From: Pseudochryseolinea flava
GTDB taxonomy: Bacteria; Bacteroidota; Bacteroidia; Cytophagales; Cyclobacteriaceae
Assembly: GCF_003286915.1 (NCBI RefSeq)
Contig: NZ_QMFY01000006.1
Span: 186,001-250,000 of the forward strand
Length of the DNA stretch: 64,000 nucleotides
Direction: 5' to 3'
Both the position numbers and the translations under genes were made by a program. Below are positions 36,491 to 45,829 of the stretch, one piece after another (position 1 is the stretch's first letter; every line of letters begins with the position of its first letter). Below the pieces are notes generated by a model. That model was not told where the DNA came from. It made no database searches and worked only from the letters and a program-made list of their open reading frames with translations.

Positions 36491-37573
36491 CTAGTGTGTT
36501 TGAATATATGAATTCAAGTTTTGCCTGCTGATGATTTCAAGCGGGAATAAGTACGCCGGCGGCAAACCTTTCTTAAACAAGAGATAGTTCACCAACTTAC
36601 TAATACCAAGCGATGCTTGACGCTTTGAATCTTGGTTGATGATGAAGTCGATAATCCCCCGTTTCAGAGAGTCAATGTTAGGCTGTAACAGATCGTATGC
36701 AACGAGGCGAATGTTATTTTTTCCTTGCTTGTTGAGAATGGCCGACACAGTAGACGCACCTTTTGAAGTGGTTACTAAAATGCCTTTCAAGTTGTGATGC
36801 GTGAGCAACGTTTGAATCTTTTCCTGAATTTCTTTCTCATCGGGTGTGCTGATGCCCAGGCTTAACACATTGTACTGTGGACCTTGCTCTAAGAAATAAT
36901 CATTAAACCCTTTTTCTTTTTCGTAAAGGTGAAGTGAATTATGAATATCGTCGTAGATATGTAGGATGGCAAATGTTCCTTCAGGTTGTCCTGTTTGAAG
37001 AAGTTCCGCGCCAACACGTCCACTCTCATAAAGATTTTGTCCGACAAAGGTTAATGGCTTTGCGTCAGGAATGGTATTGTTGAATAAAACGAAGGGGATA
37101 TTTTTTTCTGTGCAGTGTTCAGAGAACTGCAATGCTTCTTGATAGAATATTGGTGCGATGATGATACCATCAAATTCCGATTGCAAAATATTCTCTGATA
37201 CACGTTTGAATGATTCTTTATCGTAGAGATCAAAATAGATCGGTTCGATACGCACACCGTATTGTCCCCATTCCTCGAGGGCATGTTGAACACCATCGGC
37301 GGATTTTTTCCAGTATTCATCTTGCTGAGGATTCGGCACAAGCGCACAGACGCGATATGATTTGTTGGAGCCGAGGGTCCGCGCAATCAGGTTAGGTTTA
37401 TAACCCGTCGTTTCCAATGCCGCCATTACCTTATCGTACGACTCTTTGGAAACTTCTCCGCGGTTGTGAATGACACGGTCAACGGTTCCGACGGAAACGC
37501 CTACCAACTTGGCGATGTCCTTAATTCTGATTGACGACTTTCCATTTCCGTTCGGTGCCATGCTATTATCCAT
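36491..37573 (-). CDS. LacI-family transcriptional regulator
   Basis: 360 residues. The N-terminal helix-turn-helix is IRIKDIAKLVGVSVGTVDRVIHNRGEVS (about 16-43), with a hinge helix (ESYDKVMAALETTGYKPNLIARTLGSNKS). A periplasmic-binding-protein-like effector domain follows (about 73-355). The family represses sugar genes and is released by a sugar ligand. It is divergent from the TonB receptor at 37951, its probable direct target, and is the only LacI-type gene in the window, which makes it a candidate for the CG-centred operators at 9934, 14898, 20330 and 28694. The distance to those sites means this is inference. Confidence 0.94.
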   Translation of the reverse strand: MDNSMAPNGNGKSSIRIKDIAKLVGVSVGTVDRVIHNRGEVSKESYDKVMAALETTGYKPNLIARTLGSNKSYRVCALVPNPQQDEYWKKSADGVQHALEEWGQYGVRIEPIYFDLYDKESFKRVSENILQSEFDGIIIAPIFYQEALQFSEHCTEKNIPFVLFNNTIPDAKPLTFVGQNLYESGRVGAELLQTGQPEGTFAILHIYDDIHNSLHLYEKEKGFNDYFLEQGPQYNVLSLGISTPDEKEIQEKIQTLLTHHNLKGILVTTSKGASTVSAILNKQGKNNIRLVAYDLLQPNIDSLKRGIIDFIINQDSKRQASLGISKLVNYLLFKKGLPPAYLFPLEIISRQNLNSYIQTH

Positions 37574-37950
37574 AAAAAACGATTTAGTGCCCAGTGTGGC
37601 GTTTTAGCGTAAAATAAGTATCGTTTGCGTGCACGATTCAACCGTGTGCGGAAACGAAGTTAGAAAATCCTTGGAAATTCCAAATGCTCGCGTTTACTTT
37701 ATGGCAGATTTACAGCGCTAGACGGTCAAAAACCGCTTAGTTCTCGAAATCCGACGTCTTTGGGGACGTCTTAAAATCTCGGGTTTAATTGGTTTGGATA
37801 TGGGGCTACAGCAATGTAGCCTCTTCCTTTTTATAGCCGATCCGAACCGCCCACAAAATCGTTTTAGCATCACGCCATCGCATGATGGAAACAACCCCAA
37901 CTTTATCTATAATCGCAGGTTCTTTTAAGAAAATGTGTAGAACAGAATTC
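37574..37950. promoter_or_regulatory. 377-bp divergent LacI/TonB-receptor region
   Basis: No gene is seen. At 37616-37629 the complement reads CGCAAACGATACTT, sharing GCAAACGAT with operator copy 1, and could be an autoregulatory site. Two GACGTC hexamers (37753-37758 and 37765-37770) form a short symmetric element. The upstream in-frame ATG at 37882 is not preferred for the receptor. Confidence 0.4.
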
Positions 37951-40224
37951 ATGAAAACAATGAAAATCAAATTTTTGCTCGTACTCCTTTTGGTTTCCAA
38001 TATGGTGTTTGCGCAGTCTATTACAGGAATCATTTTCAGCAATGATCAAAAGCCAGTAGTAGGCGCTTTCGTTCGTGTATTGAATACGAACCAAAACACC
38101 CTATCGGATTCTGAAGGTAAATTTTCGCTGTCGCTTTCAAATGGAAAATATACGCTCGCCATTTCAGCGATCGGCTTCGCGGAAAGTAATCAACTCGTAA
38201 CCGTACAAGACAATGCTGAGCCGGTGCGCATCACGTTGACCGAGTCAGTCTACCAGTTGGATGACGTTATCGTTACTGCAGAGAAGGAAGAGACAGATGT
38301 ACAAAAAGTGCCTTACAGTATCTCCGCCATTTCTTCGAAGAAGGTGAATGACTATCGCCTTTGGAATATCAAAGATATTACGGCGATCGTTCCAACATTA
38401 TATTCCGCTAACCCTGGCGATAACCGAAATGTCACCTCCATCCGCGGTATTACTTCTACGTCTTACGATCCGGCAGTTGCCACCTACGTCGACGGTGTCA
38501 ATCAATTCAGCTTAGATACTTATATCGCCCAGTTGTTCGACGTTGAACGAATTGAAGTTCTTCGCGGCCCACAAGGAACACTTTACGGTCGAAATGCAAT
38601 GGGTGGTGTAATTAATATCATCACAAAACAACCGACTAATCATGGAAACGCATTTGCTGAGTTGAGTGCCGGCACTCATGGACAACAACGTTATGCCCTG
38701 GGTGTAAGAACACCGTTGGTAAAGAATAAATTGTTCTTCAGTGCTTCTGGCATCTTCGACAAAACTGACGGTTTCTATACCAACACCTATAATGACAGCG
38801 ATTTTGATAAGCGAAAGAGTTTAACCGGAAATTACTTCATGACTTGGATGATCAATCCTGCATGGTCTGCTACATGGAATGTAAAGCATAGTAACAATAG
38901 AAATGATGGATCTTTTCCGCTTGTGATAAGTACTGAGGAGGCTTTCAATAATCCATTTAAACTTGAACAGGATGCCATCACGGAACTTGTTGATGATGTG
39001 TTTAACGCGAGCATGAAAATCAATCACAGTGGTGAGCGAATTACATTTACTTCCTTAACCACATATCAATCTAATTATCGTTACTACAGAGATCCGATCG
39101 ATGCAGACTTCTCTGGATTTCCGTTCATGACGATCGTGAACAACTATGGTAGAGATTGGAACAATGTCAAAGTTGCTACGCAAGAATTCAAGTTGGCCTC
39201 TCCTGTTGCCTCATCTTCTCCATTAAAATGGACTGCAGGTGTCTATAGCTTCGCACAACAAGCACCAGTGAAACAAGGTTACTTCGTGATGGGACAGGGA
39301 GAACCTGATGTGACGGAGTCTGATAACGTGGGGGCTGCTGTTTATGGTCAAATAACATACACCGTTGGAAAATTTGACGTCATCGGTGGATTGCGTTACG
39401 ATTATGAAGAGCGTGAAATGAACATCGTCGATACGCAGAAGAAGAGCACATCTTACGGGGCTTTATCGCCGAAAGTTGGCGCAACTTTCCATGTAAATGA
39501 CAATAGCCAACTCTATGCTGCTTACACAAGAGGTTTTAGAACGGGAGGAATATCGCTAAGCTCGGAAGATGTTTTATTCGAGTTTAATCCAGAGTACAGC
39601 AATAATTTCGAATTAAGCTTTAAGAATTTGTTGTTCGATCATAAAGTTACTTTCAATGCCGCTGCTTTTTATGTGATCGTGAATGATATTCAAGTTCCTA
39701 CACTGATGCAAGAAGGTTATACTGTCACAAGAAATGCTGGTAAACTTACAAGCAAGGGATTGGAATTTGAAGTTAATGCGACACCTGTTAAAGGGTTACA
39801 GATTGACTACAATGTTGGACTCACAGATGCGACGTATAATGATCTTAAATTTGCTGGCAAGATGGAAGACACTGATGTTGTGTTTGATTGGGATGGACAT
39901 CGTCAAGTTTTTACACCGAACGTAACGTCGATGCTCGCTGTTCAATACAATTATGTTGATACCGAAGATGTTCGCTTATTTGTGCGTGCGGAATGGGTAA
40001 CCATCGGCAAGCAGTACTTTGATCTCGGCAATCAAATTAAGCAGTCATCTTATCACTTGGCTAATGCACGAATTGGCGTTGCATTCAATGGCTTTGAAGC
40101 ATCTCTTTGGGGGAGAAACATCGGAGACAAGCACTACATTTCCTATGCGTATGATTTCGGTGGTATCCACTTGGGCAACCCTGCAAATTATGGGATAACT
40201 GTTAAGAAAAGTTTCAGTTTCTAA
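37951..40224 (+). CDS. TonB-dependent outer-membrane receptor
   Basis: 757 residues from the ATG at 37951, giving a signal peptide that ends MVFAQ. It has a carboxypeptidase-D regulatory-like N-terminal domain (about 22-100), a plug domain (about 110-230, with RIEVLRGPQGTLYGRNAMGGVINI) and a beta-barrel ending in the aromatic C-terminal signature (NYGITVKKSFSF). The plug motif resembles FecA/CirA-type receptors rather than SusC, and no SusD follows. The divergent LacI gene points to a sugar or sugar derivative rather than a siderophore. Monocistronic: a terminator lies at 40243. Confidence 0.94.
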   Translation: MKTMKIKFLLVLLLVSNMVFAQSITGIIFSNDQKPVVGAFVRVLNTNQNTLSDSEGKFSLSLSNGKYTLAISAIGFAESNQLVTVQDNAEPVRITLTESVYQLDDVIVTAEKEETDVQKVPYSISAISSKKVNDYRLWNIKDITAIVPTLYSANPGDNRNVTSIRGITSTSYDPAVATYVDGVNQFSLDTYIAQLFDVERIEVLRGPQGTLYGRNAMGGVINIITKQPTNHGNAFAELSAGTHGQQRYALGVRTPLVKNKLFFSASGIFDKTDGFYTNTYNDSDFDKRKSLTGNYFMTWMINPAWSATWNVKHSNNRNDGSFPLVISTEEAFNNPFKLEQDAITELVDDVFNASMKINHSGERITFTSLTTYQSNYRYYRDPIDADFSGFPFMTIVNNYGRDWNNVKVATQEFKLASPVASSSPLKWTAGVYSFAQQAPVKQGYFVMGQGEPDVTESDNVGAAVYGQITYTVGKFDVIGGLRYDYEEREMNIVDTQKKSTSYGALSPKVGATFHVNDNSQLYAAYTRGFRTGGISLSSEDVLFEFNPEYSNNFELSFKNLLFDHKVTFNAAAFYVIVNDIQVPTLMQEGYTVTRNAGKLTSKGLEFEVNATPVKGLQIDYNVGLTDATYNDLKFAGKMEDTDVVFDWDGHRQVFTPNVTSMLAVQYNYVDTEDVRLFVRAEWVTIGKQYFDLGNQIKQSSYHLANARIGVAFNGFEASLWGRNIGDKHYISYAYDFGGIHLGNPANYGITVKKSFSF

Positions 40225-40242
40225 TTGCGCGCTTTCTGAAAG

Positions 40243-40274
40243 AAGGTCGTCTACTAACTAGGCGACCTTTTTTT
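40243..40274 (+). terminator. Rho-independent terminator after the TonB receptor
   Basis: AAGGTCG (40243-40249) pairs with CGACCTT (40263-40269), extended by CTA/TAG, followed by a T-run. Confidence 0.9.
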
Positions 40275-40285
40275 GTTTTCGGTTT

Positions 40286-40322
40286 GAAAAGAAAAGGCCC
40301 CCTCATTATTTGAGAAGGCCTT
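40286..40322 (-). terminator. Terminator of the lipoprotein gene (minus strand)
   Basis: AAGGCC (40294-40299) with GGCCTT (40317-40322) and an inner CTCA/TGAG pairing. On the minus strand a T-rich tail follows. Confidence 0.75.
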
Positions 40323-40344
40323 GAACCATAGACATGGATGAGCT

Positions 40345-41436
40345 CTATTGATTTTGAAGGAAGCCTGTGTTCGTACTTCCGTCGACGTAGCACTCGTTGA
40401 TTGCTGTAAGAACTTCCGTTAACTGCGATGCACTATAACTCGAAGCGCATCCACCTAACACCTTGTTTGCTTCGGCGAGTACTTCCGAAACAGTCCAACC
40501 TTCGAACGTACCTGAGGTAATTGTTGAGTTGATCAAGTTGCTGGAAGAATCGCCGAAGTCAGCGTCCCACGAATCAAAACCTGTTGATAATGTCAAAGCG
40601 GTAACATGACTGGCGAGAACATTTTTCGGATTGTTACTGCTCTTGTTTGTATTCACGGGGTTAACGTAACTCTTTGTGAGCGCGCCGGGTTGTCCACCTT
40701 GCGGCAGAAAGTTTGTGACCGCGTGTGCCGATGTTAGTGTAATGGTGTGATCGCACCCTAATACAATACCATTTGGAAATGCTGCTGCAAAATTAGCGTG
40801 TAAATAAACCCCTGGGTTGTCGCCATTAGGAGGTGCGCCCCATCCACCGGGTGTTTGTGTTCTTAAATTTTTATCGTCTGGATCCTCTGGTTCTTCTGGC
40901 TCATCACAATTGCAATAATCCGTGGACGAAGTTGATGTGACCGTTTCTAACTCACTGTTGATGGGACTGAATCGTCCAATGGTGACGGCGATTTGAATAC
41001 AACCACAGTCTGGGAGCGATGACATTGGAATGGAAAGTGAGCCCGCCCGTACTTCGTTATCCATAGGATAAGTCTGTCCGTAAGGGAAATTTGCAGGATC
41101 TGGTATCGCATTGCAATCTCCTGCATAAACTTTGACATTGACTAAATACCATTCACTCAATGATAGATCATAATCAATGACAATTTCCTCCGCATGAACG
41201 CTTACCGTTCCGTAACCTTCTTCACTTACGTTTGGAACTGCAATAACGAACGTGGTGCTCTGTTCGCAATTAACACCGGTTGTCGTGATAAGTCGACCGT
41301 TGTTTTTATTGCGAATAATTTTGATTGTTTCAGTCGTGAACTCCTTGAGGTCCGACTGATCGATCACGTCCTCCCTTTCTTCCTGACAGGCAAAAGGAAT
41401 GAGGACCATGAGAAAAAGCCAACTAAGTTTTTTCAT
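40345..41436 (-). CDS. Lipoprotein with Cys-rich N-terminal and conserved WGAPPNG-type C-terminal domain, unknown function
   Basis: 363 residues. The lipoprotein signal ends in IPFAC (Cys17), followed by QEEREDVID, an acidic surface-export signal. Residues 55-175 contain scattered cysteines, then an Asp/Glu/Pro linker (about 177-192). The C-terminal domain (about 193-362) has TQTPGGWGAPPNGDNPG, ITLTSAHAVTNFLPQGG, STGFDSWDADFG and EANKVLGGCASSYSASQLTEVLTAINE. I recall the C-terminal domain as recurrent in surface proteins of Bacteroidota and others but know no function. It is probably surface-exposed and monocistronic. Confidence 0.8.
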   Translation of the reverse strand: MKKLSWLFLMVLIPFACQEEREDVIDQSDLKEFTTETIKIIRNKNNGRLITTTGVNCEQSTTFVIAVPNVSEEGYGTVSVHAEEIVIDYDLSLSEWYLVNVKVYAGDCNAIPDPANFPYGQTYPMDNEVRAGSLSIPMSSLPDCGCIQIAVTIGRFSPINSELETVTSTSSTDYCNCDEPEEPEDPDDKNLRTQTPGGWGAPPNGDNPGVYLHANFAAAFPNGIVLGCDHTITLTSAHAVTNFLPQGGQPGALTKSYVNPVNTNKSSNNPKNVLASHVTALTLSTGFDSWDADFGDSSSNLINSTITSGTFEGWTVSEVLAEANKVLGGCASSYSASQLTEVLTAINECYVDGSTNTGFLQNQ

Positions 41437-41789
41437 GGTGTAAATAGTTTAGGGTACGAGTTCACTGAAATTACAGAATGTAATGTTGAACTTGTTTTTT
41501 GTACGATTTAATTGCAATCCATTCAATCAAACGGCGCGAATGATAGAATAAAACGATAGTGATTGTCATACTCAGCGCGTGACGTTTATAGTAAAAGATA
41601 AAAATATTGAAACCTTAATAATCAGGTGTGGCGTTTCATTCTGAACTACATCGCTCGAAAAATTATAAGAAAAGAAATGCCGCGGGGTTAGTTTCGATGC
41701 GTTAGGAATGTTTGTTTAAAAAAACGATTTAAAAAAATAGTACGATAATAGGCATTGAAGTGATTGTAAAATTTCTGTGCGATTGACAC
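41437..41789. other. 353-bp AT-rich intergenic region
   Basis: It lies between two leftward genes. AT-rich with several A- and T-runs; no open frame with coding character, tRNA or clear hairpin was seen. It presumably holds the promoter of the lipoprotein gene. Confidence 0.5.
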
Positions 41790-42791
41790 TTATTTTACGC
41801 TGACGCGATAGGTTAAGACACTCTTGTTATCAATCATCAGATGGACAACGTGAACGCCTTTGTTATTGAATGCCTGCACTGTGGAATAGCGTAATCCCTT
41901 TTTGTCGAATGAATGTTGAATTGACTTTCCATCGACCATCAATGCGGCTTGCGAGAAATCATGCCGGCTATCAAATTGAAAAGAAATTTCTTCTCCCTTT
42001 CTAACAGCCACATTGAAACGTGTAGGAGAGGGGTTATCCACCTGGTAGTGATATGCGTTGCTGTAAATGATGGGCCTGTTTAAAAATTCATTTAACGTTA
42101 CAGTATTGGTTTTTAAAAGTGTCCATTGTGGATCAAGTGGGTAGTGATTTTGAATGAAAACATTAGGATCGGAGAGGAAGTATGCGTCGTCGTAATTTTT
42201 GATGAACAAGTGAAACTGACTCTCGACGGCACCACTTGCCCAAGTAGGATCACTCAAGTACCATTTACCATGAAGTTGAACAGCATTCCACGAATGATTA
42301 GGAATACCATTGCCACCAATGTTTGCATTCGCCGTTCTTCCATACCCATCAACGATTACACAGGATATGCCGACATGTGAACAAAGCTCCCTTAATAAGT
42401 ATGCGTATCCGGTACATACTGTACGATGTTTTTCTAAAAGTGTTCTAAATACTTCGGCATTGAATTTTTTGTTACGGGCAATATCATCGGCCGTGTTTTC
42501 TTGCTTTGCTCGAAGTCGCCGGTTTTTCTCAAACAAGGCATAGTCGTAGGCAATATTGTCGCATACCCATCGATACAGTGCTCTGAATTTTTCAACGTCG
42601 GTAGTGAGACCTTGTGTGAGTTTGTCAGCAAGTACTTTTATATTTTTTAATGAATGATTAGGAAATCGCAGCGCCATGTTGTCGGCCCTACTGAAGTCGA
42701 TTTGTTGGAAATCACTTCGCTGCGCGAGACTGTAAAACGTTGTCGTTAGTGTTAGTGCAAGGACGATAACAAGCTGTGCGATCCTAATCAT
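41790..42791 (-). CDS. Secreted transglutaminase-like (cysteine protease superfamily) protein
   Basis: 333 residues with a signal peptide (to SLAQ). The transglutaminase-like core shows the full triad: Cys126 in TVCTGYAYLLRELC, His166 in NHSWNAVQLHGKWY and Asp181 in SDPTWASG. A C-terminal beta domain of about 120 residues follows. Members resemble kyphoscoliosis-type or transglut_core proteins and may cross-link or cleave peptides in the periplasm. The catalytic triad suggests an active enzyme. Gene order: a carboxypeptidase-regulatory-domain protein lies upstream, 11 bp away, so probably one operon. Confidence 0.9.
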   Translation of the reverse strand: MIRIAQLVIVLALTLTTTFYSLAQRSDFQQIDFSRADNMALRFPNHSLKNIKVLADKLTQGLTTDVEKFRALYRWVCDNIAYDYALFEKNRRLRAKQENTADDIARNKKFNAEVFRTLLEKHRTVCTGYAYLLRELCSHVGISCVIVDGYGRTANANIGGNGIPNHSWNAVQLHGKWYLSDPTWASGAVESQFHLFIKNYDDAYFLSDPNVFIQNHYPLDPQWTLLKTNTVTLNEFLNRPIIYSNAYHYQVDNPSPTRFNVAVRKGEEISFQFDSRHDFSQAALMVDGKSIQHSFDKKGLRYSTVQAFNNKGVHVVHLMIDNKSVLTYRVSVK

Positions 42792-42802
42792 GCAGTGATC
42801 CG

Positions 42803-43537
42803 TTAGAAGAAGTTTTTTACTTTATCCCAGAATTTTCCAACCGACGATTTTTCTTCATACACATTGTCAATCGCAATTTCGCCCATCATGATCACCGTGT
42901 CCATCGTCATACGCACATCAACCGTCAGCGGAATTTCAAGTGATTGAGCAGCATTCTTCGGTATTGAAAATTCTTTGGTTTCATAACCGATAAAGCTGAA
43001 TAGCAACACGTCGCCCTCTTTAAAATCGCCGGTCAATTGAAATTCGCCATCGGCATTGGTACTCGTTCCAATGGTGGTGTTCTTAACAATAACATTTACA
43101 CCGGGTAGTGGATCTCCGTTTTCGTCCTTCACGATACCCATTACATTCCGTGTAACGGTAGCGCCACCTGTCGATACCGCCTTAAGTTCGATGATCTGTT
43201 CGGTGGCAGTTTTGGCAAGGGCATCTTGCGCAGTTGATGTTTTCGCGGTTAATATTAAAACGAAGCATAGAAGGCTTGCTTTCAGCAAATTAAAACCTGG
43301 ATTGATCTTTGGGAGCTGTAAATCTTGGTATGATTTAAGTTGATCTTTTGTGAAGCGGCCGCAAGTGTGCGCTTTCTTGTTTTTGAGAAACTCAAGTATT
43401 TGGTAGTCGCTCATGGTGGTGAAGTCAACAACAACTTTAGCGCATGACGAACAATAGCCGCCTTTGTCTTGCGGTGTAAAGTCTTCCCATTTTTCATTGC
43501 AGGGTTTCGCGATCGATAAGGAGTATGTGGTTCTCAT
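42803..43537 (-). CDS. Membrane protein with Cys-rich N-terminus and carboxypeptidase-regulatory-like domain
   Basis: 244 residues. The N-terminal cytoplasmic part (about 1-75) has CNEKWEDFTPQDKGGYCSSCAK and HTCGRF, cysteines placed as in a small zinc-binding unit. One transmembrane helix follows (about 82-100), then a CarboxypepD_reg-like domain (about 130-220) with KDENGDPLPGVNVIVKNTTIGTSTNADG. This architecture is frequent in Bacteroidota; function unknown, possibly envelope sensing or protein scaffolding. It is 11 bp upstream of the transglutaminase-like gene. Confidence 0.8.
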   Translation of the reverse strand: MRTTYSLSIAKPCNEKWEDFTPQDKGGYCSSCAKVVVDFTTMSDYQILEFLKNKKAHTCGRFTKDQLKSYQDLQLPKINPGFNLLKASLLCFVLILTAKTSTAQDALAKTATEQIIELKAVSTGGATVTRNVMGIVKDENGDPLPGVNVIVKNTTIGTSTNADGEFQLTGDFKEGDVLLFSFIGYETKEFSIPKNAAQSLEIPLTVDVRMTMDTVIMMGEIAIDNVYEEKSSVGKFWDKVKNFF

Positions 43538-43668
43538 GATTGAAATGTTTCCCGTAGGATGCGATCAAGAGAGCGATTCCATAAAAGATTTTGAATTTTC
43601 TTATCGGAGGTAGTCGTTTTGAGCGTTGGAGCTTTATGATTATTATTGCAGCCCATTTTATGGGTATT

Positions 43669-43743
43669 CGGGGTGTAGCGCAGCCCGGTTAGCGCACCAC
43701 GTTAGGGACGTGGGGGTCGGATGTTCGAATCATCTCACCCCGA
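43669..43743 (+). tRNA. tRNA-Pro, anticodon AGG
   Basis: 75 nt, folding completely: acceptor CGGGGTG/CACCCCG, D-arm GCGC/GCGC, anticodon stem CCACG/CGTGG around the loop TTAGGGA, variable GGGTC and T-arm GGATG/CATCT with loop TTCGAAT. The anticodon at 43704-43706 is AGG. CCA is not encoded. A34 is rare in bacteria outside tRNA-Arg. A hairpin terminator follows at 43759-43788. Confidence 0.95.
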
Positions 43744-43758
43744 CTATTTAAAAACAAG

Positions 43759-43788
43759 AAAGCCGTTATTCTTATAGCGGCTTTTTTT
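43759..43788 (+). terminator. Terminator after tRNA-Pro
   Basis: AAAGCCGTTA (43759-43768) pairs with TAGCGGCTTT (43775-43784), followed by a T-run. Confidence 0.9.
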
Positions 43789-43826
43789 ATTTATACGGAA
43801 CTGCGCGGCAAAATTTATAACTGCTG

Positions 43827-45437
43827 TCAATGCCCGTTTCCCTCGCCCAATTTCTCCTCTTCTAAATCGAGCTTTGTTTCAATCGCTTTGATCACGTTGT
43901 CGTCGTAGTCTGTCATGCGCCTAAACTTATGAAGTTCCTGTCTTTGCCTTGTCGCGACGGCGTGCATTACTTTGTTAAATTCGTCGAGCATGCCAGTAGC
44001 GTGTTTAAAGCCTTCTTCACTTTCTTTATTGATTTCTAACATCTCTACTTTGTCTCTCAGCGTATCGAACTTGTGCTTCACTAGGAAGTTACGTTCCATA
44101 GTTTTTGCGTGATGCTGTTCAAGCTCATCTACAGCAACTTTAGAAAGTTGAGCCTCCATTTCGAACATCTGTACGTCATCCGTTTTACGCGTCGATAGCT
44201 CTTGCGGCTTCACCACTTTTACGAGCCATGGGAGCATCAATCCTTGTCCTACGAGGGTGACAATGGTGACGAAGAATGTTACAAAGAGAATGAGACTCCG
44301 GTGTGGAAATTCTTCGCCGTTGGTTAACAGGACAGGGATAGACATTGCCGATGCCAATGACACCACGCCACGCATGGCCACCCATCCGACAATCGCAGGA
44401 TTTCGCCAGCCAGGTGCAGCTTGTGCAACGGTGATGTATCGACTAATAAATCGTGTGAACAGCGCCGACAAAATTCCGCTAAACAATCGCGTGGCTGTAA
44501 TAACAATCGTGATGATGATGGAGATGATGATGGCATCGCGAAGGGCGATCCCTTTCAGATCGTTCACGATGCTGGGCAATTGCAAGCCAATGAGGAAGAA
44601 TATAACAGCGTTGAGGATGAAAACGAGTGATGTCCATATTGCTCCAGCTTTTAAGCGGCTGCTATGCGAGATGTCGAAATGATTTTTGTAGGCTATCAAG
44701 AGGCCACCACTAACGACAGCAAGTACGCCAGAGGAGTGCAAACTTTCTGCTGTGATGTACATGACGTGCGGGATCACCAAAGAAAAGGCAATATCAAGTT
44801 CGGAATTTGCAGGCAATCTTTTTAAAAGAAAGTTGAAGATAAATCCGAACGCGAGTCCGATCGCGACACCAAAAACAACGACAAATGCAAATCCACCTGC
44901 GGCTTCGTGCCATGTGAAGTGAGAAGTGGCAATGGCTGCGAGTGAAAATCTAAATATGGTGAGACTGGTAGCGTCATTGGGTAAGCTCTCACCCTCAAGA
45001 ATCGAGACAATACCTTTTGGAATTTTAACGTATTTCAACACAGTCGTAGCGGCGGCCGCATCGGGCGGAGAGATGATGGCGCCTAACAAAAATCCGTGTT
45101 GCCAACTGAAACCCGGAATGAGCCAATGACTAATACAAGCAACCGTTACGGTCGTGAAGAACACAAAACCAATTGCCATCACGCTGATGATCCGGCGCCA
45201 CTTCCAAAGTTCTTTGAGAGAAATGCTCTGCGCTGCTTCGTAGAGAATGGGTGGGAGAATTACCAGAAAGACAAGCTCAGGATCGATGCCGATAGTAGGA
45301 AGCATCGGTATAAAGCCAACAACAATGCCGGCAATAGCGAGGAAAATAGGGTAGGCTATTCTTATTTTTTGAGCGATCAAAACGAGGATCGATACACTAA
45401 AGACAAGTCCAAGACATAAAAGAATAGCTGAATGCAT
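43827..45437 (-). CDS. Na+/H+ antiporter, CPA1 family
   Basis: 536 residues from the ATG at 45437; an upstream TTG in frame would add seven residues and is less likely. About 12 transmembrane segments form the first 400 residues. The ion-binding pair Asn154-Asp155 lies in ESLPNDATSL, with SPPDAAAATTVLK before it and an arginine-bearing conserved segment (WVAMRGVVSLASAM) later, both as in NhaP/NHE-type antiporters. A cytoplasmic helical tail of about 130 residues follows. Known role: Na+ or K+ export for proton, in pH and salt homeostasis. Confidence 0.95.
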   Translation of the reverse strand: MHSAILLCLGLVFSVSILVLIAQKIRIAYPIFLAIAGIVVGFIPMLPTIGIDPELVFLVILPPILYEAAQSISLKELWKWRRIISVMAIGFVFFTTVTVACISHWLIPGFSWQHGFLLGAIISPPDAAAATTVLKYVKIPKGIVSILEGESLPNDATSLTIFRFSLAAIATSHFTWHEAAGGFAFVVVFGVAIGLAFGFIFNFLLKRLPANSELDIAFSLVIPHVMYITAESLHSSGVLAVVSGGLLIAYKNHFDISHSSRLKAGAIWTSLVFILNAVIFFLIGLQLPSIVNDLKGIALRDAIIISIIITIVITATRLFSGILSALFTRFISRYITVAQAAPGWRNPAIVGWVAMRGVVSLASAMSIPVLLTNGEEFPHRSLILFVTFFVTIVTLVGQGLMLPWLVKVVKPQELSTRKTDDVQMFEMEAQLSKVAVDELEQHHAKTMERNFLVKHKFDTLRDKVEMLEINKESEEGFKHATGMLDEFNKVMHAVATRQRQELHKFRRMTDYDDNVIKAIETKLDLEEEKLGEGNGH

Positions 45438-45577
45438 AGTATGAGGTGAAGCTTCCAATATGCGAACTTATTGGAAATAGAATTTCTTTAGAAATCTATA
45501 AAACGAAAAAAGCTACTCGTCAAAGTAGCTCATCCCCGCGATTGGGTTCCGTCATCGGTGGAATATCGAACTTGTAA

Positions 45578-45829
45578 TTAAAAGGTCGCTCTGAAATCTC
45601 TTTCGAGATATTGTGTCAAGTTCATCAAGCCTGTGATCATGTTTAATTTTTCAGCAGGTTCTTCACTGTTGTCGTTTTGATAGTGAACCTCAACGAATAG
45701 GTCGTTCACCATGTAGATATAGATTTTTCTGCCGTCCTTAAGGCGTGTGCCGAGGCCAATGCCTTTGCGCTTGAGGAATTTAATCTGCTTTTCAAGCGAC
45801 ATCTGGCGGAAGAAAAACTTGCGTATCAT
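45578..45829 (-). CDS. Small protein of unknown function
   Basis: 83 residues beginning with a basic helix (MSLEKQIKFLKRKG). The middle has beta-strand character (KIYIYMVNDLFVEVHYQ) and the end an amphipathic helix (ITGLMNLTQYLERDF). It is soluble and mixed alpha/beta; I do not recognise the family. It lies upstream of the antiporter on the same strand with a 140-bp gap, so a shared transcript is doubtful. Confidence 0.6.
   Translation of the reverse strand: MIRKFFFRQMSLEKQIKFLKRKGIGLGTRLKDGRKIYIYMVNDLFVEVHYQNDNSEEPAEKLNMITGLMNLTQYLERDFRATF

Noticed and set aside
37753-37770. Two GACGTC hexamers that could be an operator or a terminator stem
   Set aside because: Each hexamer is self-complementary and the spacing is short; no T-run follows and there is no second copy elsewhere that I noticed.
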